Source: Streptomyces cellulosae (GTDB taxonomy: Bacteria > Actinomycetota > Actinomycetes > Streptomycetales > Streptomycetaceae). From it: DNA of 34,602 bases. Position 1 is the stretch's first letter. Every line of letters begins with the position of its first letter. The translations under genes were made by a program, and so were the position numbers. Of the stretch, positions 1 through 7,568 are shown one piece after another. The notes below the pieces were generated by a model that ran no database searches, was not told where the DNA came from, and saw nothing but the letters and a program-made list of their open reading frames with translations. The stretch spans positions 1 to 34,602 of the forward strand of contig NZ_JOEV01000062.1 in the NCBI RefSeq assembly GCF_000721105.1, given 5' to 3'.

Positions 1-90
1 CGCTGGGAACGACGCGACGACATCCACGAAGCCTTCCTCGGCCTCGCCACCTGCCTCATCACCCACAGACACGTCCAACGCCTTTGTTAG
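1..90 (+). CDS. IS5-type transposase, C-terminal 29 residues (partial)
   Basis: The frame is open from the first base to the TAG at 88-90. It contains RRDDIHEAFLGLATCL followed by a basic, Cys-ending tail. The W/Y-E-R-R-x-D-x-H-x-x-F/L-x-L-x-x-x-L-I pattern is the helical tail that follows the last catalytic Glu in IS5-family DDE transposases. Only the tail is visible, so the catalytic core and subgroup cannot be judged. The same transposase probably begins again at 34591. Confidence 0.7.
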   Translation, partial: RWERRDDIHEAFLGLATCLITHRHVQRLC

Positions 91-100
91 GACCTCTTAC
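1..100 (+). mobile_element. Right end of an IS5-type insertion sequence
   Basis: The window opens inside an insertion sequence. The transposase C-terminus ends at 90, and its stop codon lies inside the terminal repeat TGTTAGGACCTCTTAC (85-100). That 16-mer is the exact reverse complement of 34503-34518 at the other end of the window, which identifies it as an IS end. The outer boundary is placed at 100 because the match stops there. The target duplication cannot be checked because the left end of this copy lies outside the window. Confidence 0.75.
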
Positions 101-115
101 GCGCCGGACCTGCCC

Positions 116-831
116 TTGGTGGTTGGTGACAGTGTCACGGTGGCCCTCGATATCGCCCTTGCTTTCGGTATCGCCTGGGTAACGGTCATGTACCTGGCAA
201 TCTACGTGTCCAGGTATGGCCGCCCCTCAATCCTGACCTGGTTCTTTCTGGTCCGCCGGTACGCTCTGGTGATGCAGTGCGCCGATGCCGTGCACGCCTG
301 CGCTGCAGCTCGAGGCAGCGGCGGTGAGAGGCAGGCCCGCATGCTCCGCCGGGTCTCAAAGCAGTTGCGCGTCGTGCTGCGTAACCTTCCTGACGCCCCT
401 CGGCCCGTCGCTCAGTGCCGCGCCTCTCCTCCCGTAAGCGTGTGCTGAAGTCACACGCCCGCCATGTCGGAGCCGCACTTCGAGCCATCGGGTTGAAGAT
501 TGACAGAGAGCCTGATGAGGCTCTCAGAGAATTGGCGGGTGCCCTGGTGCAGGTCTCGGACCGCTACTGCCACGCCCGACTGGGCGTACTCCTCGAGGAG
601 CACTACCTGAATGGTGTCGAACAGCCGCCCAACCGGGAGCTGCTGCGTTGGGTCTTGGCCCTCCTCGTCGCGGGTGGATCGGTAACGGGCCTCGCTATCA
701 GCGGCATCCTGCCGGAATCCGTCGAAGCCATCGTCTACACGATCGCTGTCCTGCTGTCCTTGACCGTCGCGTTCGGCCGGAAGATCCAGCGCAGCATCGA
801 GGTTCTCGCCGCGATCACTGGCGGCTTGTAA
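116..831 (+). pseudogene. Membrane protein of unknown function, split by a frameshift
   Basis: Two overlapping reading frames look like halves of one protein. The first (TTG 116 to 448; GTG at 119 is an alternative) has one N-terminal membrane segment at about residues 9-31, then a basic helical stretch, and loses coding character near 395. The second (GTG 415 to 831, 138 aa) starts without a ribosome site, continues the basic helix, and ends with two hydrophobic helices at about residues 78-98 and 104-122. A one-base indel near 395-420 explains both. The 5' end begins 16 bp after the IS end and has no clear ribosome site, so the IS may also have removed the original start. No family is recognised. 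A real pair of overlapping genes is the alternative. Confidence 0.5.
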
Positions 832-1009
832 ACGCAGCGAGCAGGGGCTGGGGGTTCGTCGGGCCTGGTGGCAGCCTCCGCCTTGGCTGGTAACTCGGAG
901 GCATGGGGTGACCCAGATGAGGGCGAGTCGGTACGGCCACCCGCCCCCCAACGAGTTCACCTCCCCGACTGACGAGCTCGTGCATGGTTGGCGGTGAGAC
1001 GTCGAGCTC
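832..1009. other. Gap without a recognisable gene
   Basis: This stretch lies between the broken membrane-protein gene and a transposase remnant. No frame has coding character. It may contain the decayed left end of the insertion sequence that follows, but no terminal repeat could be paired. Confidence 0.4.
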
Positions 1010-1419
1010 TTGATCGTTGATCATGGTCATGTGGTGGGGAGTGCAACTCGCGCCGTGCTCGTCAGCAACCGGCGGATCACGGGCCTGTTGGCCGACGTGA
1101 TCGGTGAACTCGTCACAGAGATCGGGTCGTTGTGGCACGAGCGCCACCAGTCCAGGCTCCTCTCCCGGCAACGGAAGCGGACCGTAGGTGCTGCTGCGAA
1201 GCACCACCGTTCGTCGACCGGCTGCTGGCCACCCTGGTCCATCTCCGTCACGGGGCCACCCACGATGTGCTTACCCGCTGGTTCGGCGTGGACCGCTCGA
1301 CCATCACCTGGGCGATCAGTGAGGTGCGGCTCCTGCGAGCCGAGCGTGAGTGCGCCATCGGCCCCGTCGACTGCCACAGCGTCCGCACGGTTGCGAACCT
1401 CACGCGCCTGGCGCGCTGA
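1010..1419 (+). pseudogene. IS5-type transposase N-terminus, frameshifted and truncated
   Basis: The frame from TTG 1010 reads MIVDHG, then SNRRITGLLADVIGEL and SLWHERHQ, ending near 1200. The coding signal then moves to another frame with FVDRLLATLVHLRHGATHDV and RWFGVDRSTITWAI (to about 1340). The second block is the helix-turn-helix that precedes the DDE domain in Streptomyces IS5-type transposases (HTH_Tnp_4 type). The DDE domain is missing altogether: after about 1350 the sequence is unrelated and stops at 1419. One frameshift near 1195-1210 plus loss of the catalytic part make it non-functional. It differs from the IS that bounds the window. Confidence 0.7.
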
Positions 1420-1510
1420 CCGTGCTACCCACGCCCCCGACCAGGCCGACACCTTTCGCGGCCTGGTCATGCCGATCCCCCTCACCCCGGGCAGCCCCGC
1501 CACGGACTGA
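1420..1510 (+). pseudogene. Possible 3' end of an unknown gene
   Basis: The frame ending TGA at 1508-1510 gives a plausible tail, APDQADTFRGLVMPIPL, with no start of its own because the upstream part is transposase debris. It precedes a strong hairpin and a small ORF with a good ribosome site. It could be the end of a gene whose 5' part was replaced by the transposase remnant. Function unknown. Confidence 0.25.
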
Positions 1511-1530
1511 CCCCGCCAGGCGCAGTAATC

Positions 1531-1570
1531 GCCGCGGGCGGCACGGCATCGCCGCCGTGCCGCCCGCGGC
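1531..1570 (+). terminator. 17-bp perfect GC-rich hairpin
   Basis: Bases 1531-1547 (GCCGCGGGCGGCACGGC) pair without mismatch with 1554-1570 across a 6-base loop. There is no U-tract, as is usual for Streptomyces terminators. It ends 8 bases before the ribosome site of the 43-aa ORF at 1596. It could terminate the upstream remnant or act as a leader structure for the small ORF. Confidence 0.6.
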
Positions 1571-1595
1571 CACCTTCAAGGAGACAACAGCACCC

Positions 1596-1727
1596 ATGAC
1601 CGCATTCACCGACGCCGTCCCCGGCCAGACGTTCACACTCTGCGGCAGCATCGAGGAAAGCTTCGACACCCTGTACGGCGTCCGAGCCGTCACGCTGGGC
1701 GACGGCTGCGACCACCTGATGGCCTGA
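1596..1727 (+). CDS. Small protein of unknown function (43 aa)
   Basis: ATG 1596 has a strong ribosome site (AAGGAG at 1579-1584) and follows the hairpin at 1531-1570. The peptide begins MTAFTDAVPGQTFTLCGSIE and is acidic, with two Cys and no membrane segment or signal peptide. The clean start supports real translation, but the ORF stops early and may be the N-terminus of a longer protein cut by a nonsense change or deletion. No family is recognised. Neighbouring plasmid- or ICE-like debris suggests an accessory origin. Confidence 0.45.
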   Translation: MTAFTDAVPGQTFTLCGSIEESFDTLYGVRAVTLGDGCDHLMA

Positions 1728-1791
1728 GGGAGTGTCTTGGCTTGTGATCATCTGGTGGTTTAACTACGCAGTCCGCAGGAGGCGTTGCGCA

Positions 1792-3561
1792 TCAGGGCAT
1801 CTTCCAGAGCGTCAGCTCAGTGACATAGTCGGGCCTATAACGGTCATCGCCGATGCCGGTGATCTCCAGCATCGCCAGGTTGCCGTCGGTTGTGACGGTG
1901 CACAGCACCGTGCCTTTGCGAAGTGTCGTCCTCATCTCGTCAAAGTGGAGCTCCGGCGGCAGCACGTCGGTTTCGCTCCCCGACTTGCAGGCTTCTGGCG
2001 TCGTGCCATCGCTCTTGCCTGTGGTGGTCAGAAAGGCAAGCGGGTGAGTCTCGAAAGGGGAACCGGAGTACTGGATTTCCACCCCTTCCGTATCGGCGCT
2101 GTCGCCGGCGGGATCGACCTTCGGAACATCCAGGTCCACATTGCTGAGGGCGCCCGGTCGGATGGTGAATGACTTCTTCTTGACGATCGCCGTGTATCGC
2201 GCCGTCGCGGTGGGGGTGGGCGACGTGCTGCCGGTCGGGGCGCCGGTTGTTTCGTCGGTTGGCGACGTGGACGCCGACGGCAGCGAGGTGGTCGTCTCCT
2301 GGCCGTCACTGGCCGAGCTGTTTGTCTCGTCCCCACCATGCGTGAACCCCCACGCGGCGGCCGCTACCACCAGGACCGCCCACACGGCGGCGATGATGAC
2401 CAGCGGCCTGCGGTACCAGGCCCGCGTCACGGGCGTCACGGGCGTTACGGGCCAGGTCGGAACGTAGGGCGATGATTGCGGGCCCTGCATGGGCATGTGC
2501 CCGGGAGCGGCGGCCGCGGCCGGCGGCTCGGGTCGGGGTGGTTGCCGGGAGGCCTGTTCGCGGCGGGCGATCTGCGACATGAGTGGCTCGGGGAGCCATC
2601 CGGCGAAGTCGCGAAGCGGCCGGCCGCAGGCATCTTCGCACCGTTCCGCCAGTTCGGCGGGGGCGGGCCGGGAGGCCGGGTCGACGGCCAGGCAGCGTTC
2701 CAGGATGGGCCGTAGCCGTTCCGGGTAGCCGGTCAGGTCCGGGGGCCGTAATTCGGCGCTGGCGATCTTGGCGGCCAGGGTGATGGCGGCACCATTGCCG
2801 TAGGGGTGGCGGCCGGTCGCTGCGACTGCCGCGATCAGGCCCAGTGAGAAGATGTCGGTCGCGGGTGTCAGGGGCCGACCGTTCACGTGCTCTGGCGACA
2901 TGTACTGGGGCGTTCCGATGAGCCCCCCAGTACGGGTGAGCTGCGTGGCGTCAGTGGCTCGTGCGATTCCGAAGTCGATCACCCACGGACCGCTCCTGCC
3001 CAACAGGACGTTGCTCGGTTTCAGATCGCGGTGGATCACACCGGCCGCGTGCACTGCGCGCAGCGCCTCCGCCGCGCAACCGACGAGCTGCAGGGCCGCG
3101 GGCAGCGGCAGCGGTCCGCATATGGCTATCGCCTCGTCGAGCGGCAGGCCGGAGATGTAGGTGGTGGCCAGCCACGGCAGGTTCCCGGTCGTGTCGTGGT
3201 CGACGACCGGGACGACGTGGTAACCCTGCACCCGCCGCGCCGACTGGACCTCCTGCTGAAAGCGACGCCGGAACTCTGCGTCCTGCGCATACTCGCGTCG
3301 AATCACCTTCAGCGCGACCGGCTGGTTGCCGCGGGTGTACGAGAGGTAGACCGAGCCCATACCGCCCTCGCCGATCCTGGCGACCAAGCGGTAACCGGCT
3401 ACTTCTCGCGGGTCTTCGGGGCGCAGCGGTCTTAAAAGTCCGGTGGAATCGGTGGCGTTGATACGATCATCCTCCCCCAGTGACTCTCCGGTCAGCTCTC
3501 TGCTACCGGCGTACGGGACATTGTGAGGAGCAGGCGGGTTCTTGGGGTAGTGGCTCCGCAC
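1792..3561 (-). CDS. Membrane-anchored Ser/Thr protein kinase with extracytoplasmic domain
   Basis: This is a Hanks-type (PknB-like) kinase. The glycine loop GEGGMGSVY is at residues 64-72, the ATP-binding Lys is K85, the catalytic loop HRDLKPSN is at 177-184, DFG is at 196-198, and GTPQYMSPE and DIFSLG follow. After a Pro-rich linker (340-380, with PVTPVTPVT) there is one membrane helix at about 386-406, a Ser/Thr/Gly-rich stalk, and a folded-looking domain of about 130 residues that should lie outside the membrane. All catalytic residues are present. The start is uncertain: GTG 3561 is the only in-frame start codon upstream of the kinase domain but lacks a clear ribosome site, while the best one (GGGGGAGG) precedes an out-of-frame ATG. 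A rare TTA codon (Leu43, 3433-3435) lies just before the kinase domain. The gene stands alone among transposon remnants; the external ligand is unknown. Confidence 0.92.
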   Translation of the reverse strand: MRSHYPKNPPAPHNVPYAGSRELTGESLGEDDRINATDSTGLLRPLRPEDPREVAGYRLVARIGEGGMGSVYLSYTRGNQPVALKVIRREYAQDAEFRRRFQQEVQSARRVQGYHVVPVVDHDTTGNLPWLATTYISGLPLDEAIAICGPLPLPAALQLVGCAAEALRAVHAAGVIHRDLKPSNVLLGRSGPWVIDFGIARATDATQLTRTGGLIGTPQYMSPEHVNGRPLTPATDIFSLGLIAAVAATGRHPYGNGAAITLAAKIASAELRPPDLTGYPERLRPILERCLAVDPASRPAPAELAERCEDACGRPLRDFAGWLPEPLMSQIARREQASRQPPRPEPPAAAAAPGHMPMQGPQSSPYVPTWPVTPVTPVTRAWYRRPLVIIAAVWAVLVVAAAAWGFTHGGDETNSSASDGQETTTSLPSASTSPTDETTGAPTGSTSPTPTATARYTAIVKKKSFTIRPGALSNVDLDVPKVDPAGDSADTEGVEIQYSGSPFETHPLAFLTTTGKSDGTTPEACKSGSETDVLPPELHFDEMRTTLRKGTVLCTVTTDGNLAMLEITGIGDDRYRPDYVTELTLWKMP

Positions 3562-3629
3562 GTGTAATCACTCGCTCGAGGGCCGCCCTCGGCCGCAGGG
3601 TGAGGTCTCGATCCGGTAGCACTGCCGAT

Positions 3630-3985
3630 GTGAGTCCTGAGCAACTGGCTGATGAGCAGTGGGAGTTCATCGACCGTTCCTTCCGATAGGCAGGTTCGGC
3701 CCGTATTCCCAAGGGCTGCGGAAGCAGTTCGAGGGGGTGATGTGCGGGTTCCGTACTGGCGGCAGTGGCGGGAGATGCCCGAGCGGTTCGGTGCCTGGCA
3801 GACCGTCTACAACCGGTTCGTCCTGGCGGGACGCCGGGGTCTTCCAGGCCCTGCCGCAGGGCATGATCACCGAGGCCGCGCGGCGGGACGAGTTCGACAT
3901 GTCGCTGATCAGCGCGGACTCCACCATGGCACATGCTCACCATGACGCGGCCGGAATGCGGCTCGACCAGGAGATCCTTGCAGCC
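3630..3985 (+). pseudogene. IS5-type transposase N-terminal half, three frameshifts
   Basis: The protein can be followed through three frames: SPEQLADEQWEFIDRSF, then PIGRFGPYSQGLRKQFEGVM, then REMPERFGAWQTVYNRFVL, then DAGVFQALPQGMITEAARR and MSLISADSTMAHAHHDAAG. This matches the N-terminal half of a common Streptomyces IS5-type transposase, including the first catalytic Asp (ADST, usually VDST). Homology stops near 3985 and the rest of the DDE domain is absent. It is a long-dead insertion, different from both the remnant at 1010 and the bounding IS. Confidence 0.75.
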
Positions 3986-4070
3986 AACCTGGCAAAAACA
4001 GGGGGCTGGCACGCCTTCCAGCAGTACCGCGACCACGCACTCGGCACGACAGTCGGGTAGGACGGCCGAC

Positions 4071-4196
4071 ATGACGGTCTTCTACTGTGCGAAGTGCGGT
4101 GCTCAGCTGACCCGCGACCTTCAGGAGCTTCGAGAGGTCCCCGACGCCCGGGTAGCCGACGCAGACCGCGACCACAAACCCGGAGAACAGCGATGA
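4071..4196 (+). CDS. Small CxxC protein, probably truncated (41 aa)
   Basis: ATG 4071 begins MTVFYCAKCGAQLTRDLQEL, with a CxxC pair near the N-terminus like the first half of a zinc ribbon. The second half is missing, and the acidic tail stops at 4194-4196, where TGA overlaps the next start (ATGA). There is no strong ribosome site. The overlap suggests translational coupling to the 4193 gene. The original was probably longer and lost its middle or end. No function can be assigned. Confidence 0.4.
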   Translation: MTVFYCAKCGAQLTRDLQELREVPDARVADADRDHKPGEQR

Positions 4197-4930
4197 CCAT
4201 GCCGGCCTCCGACCAGCCCGTCGTGCCGGACTGGCTCGCCTCCGCCGAAGCCGCCCGCCAGGAGCAACGGATCGACGTCGCGGCCCAGGGCGTGCTGCAT
4301 GCCCAGCGCCATGCCGATCTGATCAACGCCCGCCTCGCCGACCTCGGTATCGACCCGATCGAAGCCGCTGGCGTCGACGACCGCGGCAACCTGAGGCCCG
4401 CCCGGCTCACCAAGCCTGAGAGCGAGCCGTACGCCTACTACGAGGTGCGCGCGGTGTGGCGCGAGGGCGACAAGCAAGTCGAACTCCACACCGCCTACTG
4501 GGAGGGCGACCGCCCGGTCTTCGGCCGCGTCCGTCTGCCGCACTCGCTCGCCGACGTCGCCGCCGCCCGCCGCGAGACCTCCACCTTCTGCCATGACCAT
4601 GGCGACCAGGTCGTGGCCGATCGTGTCGTAGACGCCGAGCCGGCGCGCGATGTCGACACGCCCCCCAACGCGATTACCGACACGAGGCGATCCGTGCGAT
4701 GGACGGCCTCATTCCCGACTGCCTCAACAACGCCCACGTCGAAGAGATCGCGACGGCCATCCACGGCAACACCGCGGCGCTGCTGCACCTCGCCGACACC
4801 GTCGCCCGCACCAACACCGTCTGAAAGGCGCTCCCTGGACAGGACTCGCCGGCGACCGCGGCACTCCCGCCGACACCCCCACCCCTGTCCCAGCGGAGGA
4901 ACTCGTCGGGCGACCAACCGCCGCCTCTGA
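4193..4930 (+). pseudogene. Unknown accessory protein, intact N-terminal half with a scrambled 3' end
   Basis: ATG 4193 has a ribosome site (GGAGAA, 4182-4187) and overlaps the previous stop. Residues 1-135 look genuinely coding: an alanine-rich helical N-terminus, then a mixed domain with EPYAYYEVRAVWREGDKQVE and HTAYWEGDRPVFGRVRLPHS. After about 4600 the frame becomes an Arg/Pro/Thr-rich translation of DNA that codes in another frame, so the end at 4930 is not the natural C-terminus. It resembles short hypothetical proteins of actinobacterial plasmids or integrative elements, judged only from the neighbourhood and style. No family is recognised. Confidence 0.45.
4663..4824 (+). pseudogene. 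C-terminal fragment of an unknown small protein
   Basis: A different frame from the preceding gene becomes clearly coding here: RDYRHEAIRAMDGLIPDCL, then HVEEIATAIHGNTAALLHLA, ending TGA at 4822-4824. The frame is open only back to 4597 and has no start codon with a ribosome site, so this is a tail whose 5' part is lost. It is a helical, acidic segment of unknown function. It and the 4193 gene were probably neighbours in an element that has since been deleted and rejoined. Confidence 0.4.
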
Positions 4931-6027
4931 TGAGCAGCTTGCGTCCGTTGACGCTGTACTGCCGGGCGCCGTCGGAGTTGAGGGGGGCCTTCACGTCGCG
5001 GATGCCGAAGTTCTCGTGCGCAGCGTCCGAGACGGTGCCGACGACGGACGCGGTGAGGTCGAGGGCGTACAGGGGCTGTCCGCCCATGCCGGCGGGCCAC
5101 CACACCTTCGGCGAGGTCAGATGCAGCCCGGGGACCTCGGCCGGGGTGAAGGTGACCGTCTTGGTCGCGTGGGCGGCCAGGGAGAGGGACTTGCTGAACG
5201 AGATCGCGCCGATGCCGCCCGAGACGGTGGTGGTGACGGGCGAGTCCGAGTCGCGAACCCGGGCCTTGACCGTCAGGTCCGCGGTGGAGAGGGACGGCAC
5301 ATCGAGTCCGGTGACGACGTGCGCGGCGCGCAGGGCGACCGGGCCGCCGCGCCGCACCAGCACATCGCGCACGATCCCCATGTTCTCGTCGGGCGGCGGC
5401 TGCAGCCAGTCGATCCAGCCCATGGTGAGGTTCTTGCGGGGGGCGTTGGGCTGTATGCGGAAGGCCACCGTGTTGGTGCCCGCGCGCACCTGTGAGGTGA
5501 CGTCCAACTCGTGGTGGGTACGCGCCCGCCACGTCGGCGGCCTTGGCGACCTGCTGCCCGTTGGCGTAGACGTCGGCCGCCGAGATCACCCCACTGAAGT
5601 CCAGATACGTGCGCTCGGAGGTGTCGGCGACCGTGAAGTCCGAGCGGTACCACCAGGGAACCTGGAAGTCGGCCTTGGGAATCTGCTGCTGGTTCGTCGA
5701 GTAGAACGGGTCGGCGTACTTCCCGTCCGCCAGCAGCGCCGCGAGCACCGTGGAGCGGGAGCCCGCCGGATACCAGCCGCTCGCCGGACACCCCGGGGAG
5801 GAGACGGCCGCCGCGGAGTCGGTGACCTTCACGGTCGACGGGATGGCGTAGCCGGACAGGGCGGTGGCACTGCCGGCGCGGGAGGCTACGGCGGTGGTCT
5901 GCGTCCGGTGGCGGGGCGGTGACGCGTCGCGGGCGTCAGCCCAGGAGCTCGTGGAGAGCGTACCGAGCTGACCCAGGGCGACGGCTGCCGTGGCGAGGCG
6001 GCGTCTGGCGGCAGGGCGGTGGAACAC
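4887..6027 (-). pseudogene. GH2 exo-beta-D-glucosaminidase-like gene, frameshifted and lacking the catalytic domain
   Basis: GTG 6027 has a good ribosome site (AGGAGA) and begins a signal peptide (RRRLATAAVALGQLGTLS). The N-terminal part (DADV-type GH2 sugar-binding domain, DFQVPWWYRSDF, YLDFSGVISAADVYANGQQV) runs in one frame to about 5525. It resumes in another frame as HELDVTSQVRAGTNTVAFRI, WIDWLQPPPDENMGIVRDV and the immunoglobulin-like domains, consistent with a two-base loss near 5520. The frame ends in a family-typical block, LLIRGGGWSPDEFLRWD, at 4887, where unrelated DNA begins. The TIM barrel with both catalytic Glu residues is therefore gone. The intact family removes glucosamine from chitosan ends. 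The ROK gene directly upstream and an operator-like site 55 bp before the start support a former amino-sugar regulon. Confidence 0.85.
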
Positions 6028-6081
6028 GCCTGTCTCCTAGGGAGGTGGGGGAGCATCCGCGCTACGGCACTGCCAGTACAA

Positions 6082-6100
6082 GTTAGGAAACTTCACTAAC
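6082..6100. promoter_or_regulatory. Operator-like dyad before the GH2 gene
   Basis: The minus strand reads GTTAGTGAAGTTTCCTAAC, an imperfect palindrome with TTAG/CTAA ends, 55 bp upstream of the GH2 start and just after the ROK gene. It matches 12 of 19 positions of the site at 7381-7399. Its GAAA/TTTC core is similar to the sites I recall for the ROK regulator CsnR of chitosanase genes; the exact consensus should be checked. Confidence 0.55.
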
Positions 6101-6162
6101 GGACCTCAAGCCAGGGAGCTCTGGCGAGACGTGTCCGTCACCGTTTCCGGTGTGCGAGTTGG

Positions 6163-7359
6163 TCAGGACACCGATCGGCGCTCGAACACCACGTCCCGCG
6201 CGGTCCCCAGGGCCGTGGCCACCGCGCCCAGCAGCACGGCGTCCTCGCCGAGCCGGCTGGGCACGATCTTCGGCCGCAGGGGGGTGAGCGCGCGCAGGTT
6301 CTCCCGTACGGGGCGCAGCAGCAGGTCCACGCTGTGCCCCACACCCCCGCCGAGGACCACGAGGTCCGGGTCGAGCACGGCCGCGGCCGCGGCGACCGTG
6401 TGCGCGATCCGCTCGCTCTCCAGCTCGACCGCCTTGACCGCGGCGGGATTTCCTTGCCGAGCCGCGTCGAAGACCGCCTTCGCGGTGAGCTGCCCGGTCA
6501 TGCCGAACCGCCGCGCCGACTCCACGACCGCCACCCCCGAGACGGCGTCCTCCAGCGTCCGCAGCCGCGGCTGCCCGGGCCACGGCAGGAAACCGATCTC
6601 CCCGGCTCCGCCGTGCGCCCCGGTGAACACCCGGCCCTCGCTGACCACGCCCATGCCGAGCCCCGTACCGATCATGATGTACGTGAAGAGTCTGCTGCCC
6701 GCGCCGACGCCGTACGTGTACTCGCCGAGCGCCGCCAGATTGGCGTCGTTGTGGACCTCCAGCGGTACACCCAGCTCCTCACGCATCCGGTCGACCAGCC
6801 CGGCCCGCCCCCAGCCCGGCAGATGCATCGCGAAGCGCACCCGCCGCCGCTCCGCGTCGTACACGCCCGGCGTGCCCACCACCGCGTGGGCCACCTCGGC
6901 ATGGGCGACACCAGAGTTCGCCACCACCTGCCGGGCCGTGGTGACCACCAGATCGGCCAGGGCGCCGGAGGAGCGGGCCCGGTTGCGCACGTCCGCGCGG
7001 GCCACCAGCTCGCCGTCCAGGTTGGCGACCGCGACGCGCAGCCAGCCGCGCCCGATGTCGATGCCGAGCGCGTACCCGGCGGACGGGTCCGGGGCGTAGA
7101 GGACGGCGACCCGGCCGCGTTCCGGCGCGTGCGTGCCGACCTCGTGCACCAGGCCTGCCTCCGCCAGGGCCGCCAGCGCGCTGGAGACGGTCGGCTTCGA
7201 CAGCCCTGTCTCCCGGGCGAGTTGCGCGCGTGACGCGGCGCCGGCGGAACGCAGCCGGTCAAGGAGCAGGCGTTCGTTGGTGCTGCGCAACCGCTGACGG
7301 TTCCACGGCTGATCCGGCTCGGCGACGTCACTGGCGGGCATCGCACCATTCTCACGCAT
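6163..7359 (-). CDS. ROK-family transcriptional regulator
   Basis: The 398-aa product from ATG 7359 (ATG 7341 is also possible) has an N-terminal winged helix at about residues 20-80 (ASRAQLARETGLSKPTVSSA). A ROK sugar-kinase-like domain follows, with YALGIDIGRGWLRVAV, an LEVHNDANLAALGEY block and a GTGLGMGVV phosphate loop. The Cys-rich zinc motif of most ROK proteins (CxCGxxGC) is absent: the equivalent stretch is GEIGFLPWPGQPRLRTLED. It lies upstream of the GH2 gene on the same strand and divergent from the APC permease, with similar dyads in both control regions. It is probably an amino-sugar-responsive repressor of both and of itself; CsnR-like by context, not proven. Confidence 0.9.
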   Translation of the reverse strand: MRENGAMPASDVAEPDQPWNRQRLRSTNERLLLDRLRSAGAASRAQLARETGLSKPTVSSALAALAEAGLVHEVGTHAPERGRVAVLYAPDPSAGYALGIDIGRGWLRVAVANLDGELVARADVRNRARSSGALADLVVTTARQVVANSGVAHAEVAHAVVGTPGVYDAERRRVRFAMHLPGWGRAGLVDRMREELGVPLEVHNDANLAALGEYTYGVGAGSRLFTYIMIGTGLGMGVVSEGRVFTGAHGGAGEIGFLPWPGQPRLRTLEDAVSGVAVVESARRFGMTGQLTAKAVFDAARQGNPAAVKAVELESERIAHTVAAAAAVLDPDLVVLGGGVGHSVDLLLRPVRENLRALTPLRPKIVPSRLGEDAVLLGAVATALGTARDVVFERRSVS

Positions 7360-7380
7360 GTGGGACACCCTCTTGACGCA

Positions 7381-7399
7381 TCTAGTAAGGCTCCTTAAC
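7381..7399. promoter_or_regulatory. Operator-like dyad in the ROK/permease divergent region
   Basis: TCTAGTAAGGCTCCTTAAC is an imperfect palindrome around AAGG-CT-CCTT, 22 bp upstream of the ROK start and 170 bp upstream of the permease start. It shares TAGT, the central A/G/T/C positions and the TAAC end with the site before the GH2 gene. Binding by the ROK protein is inferred. Confidence 0.5.
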
Positions 7400-7568
7400 T
7401 TTATCGCGCAAGCGAGAGTCCGTGCCTGAGAACGGGCCCTCAGCCTCGCCGGGCGAGCCAAGGGGAGCCCAGCGTCGGCCGGATACCCGCCGCCCTTGAT
7501 CCGTCGGCCGCCGAGTGGCGTCGGTCGGCACGTCGTACCTCTCCCCGCGTCCCGCTTCAGGAGGACCC

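Noticed and set aside
4580..4660. Minus-strand coding of a fragment reading DIARRLGVYDTIGHDL
   Set aside because: It is only about 20 residues long, with no continuation on either side and no recognised family; it could be chance opposite the plus-strand frames.
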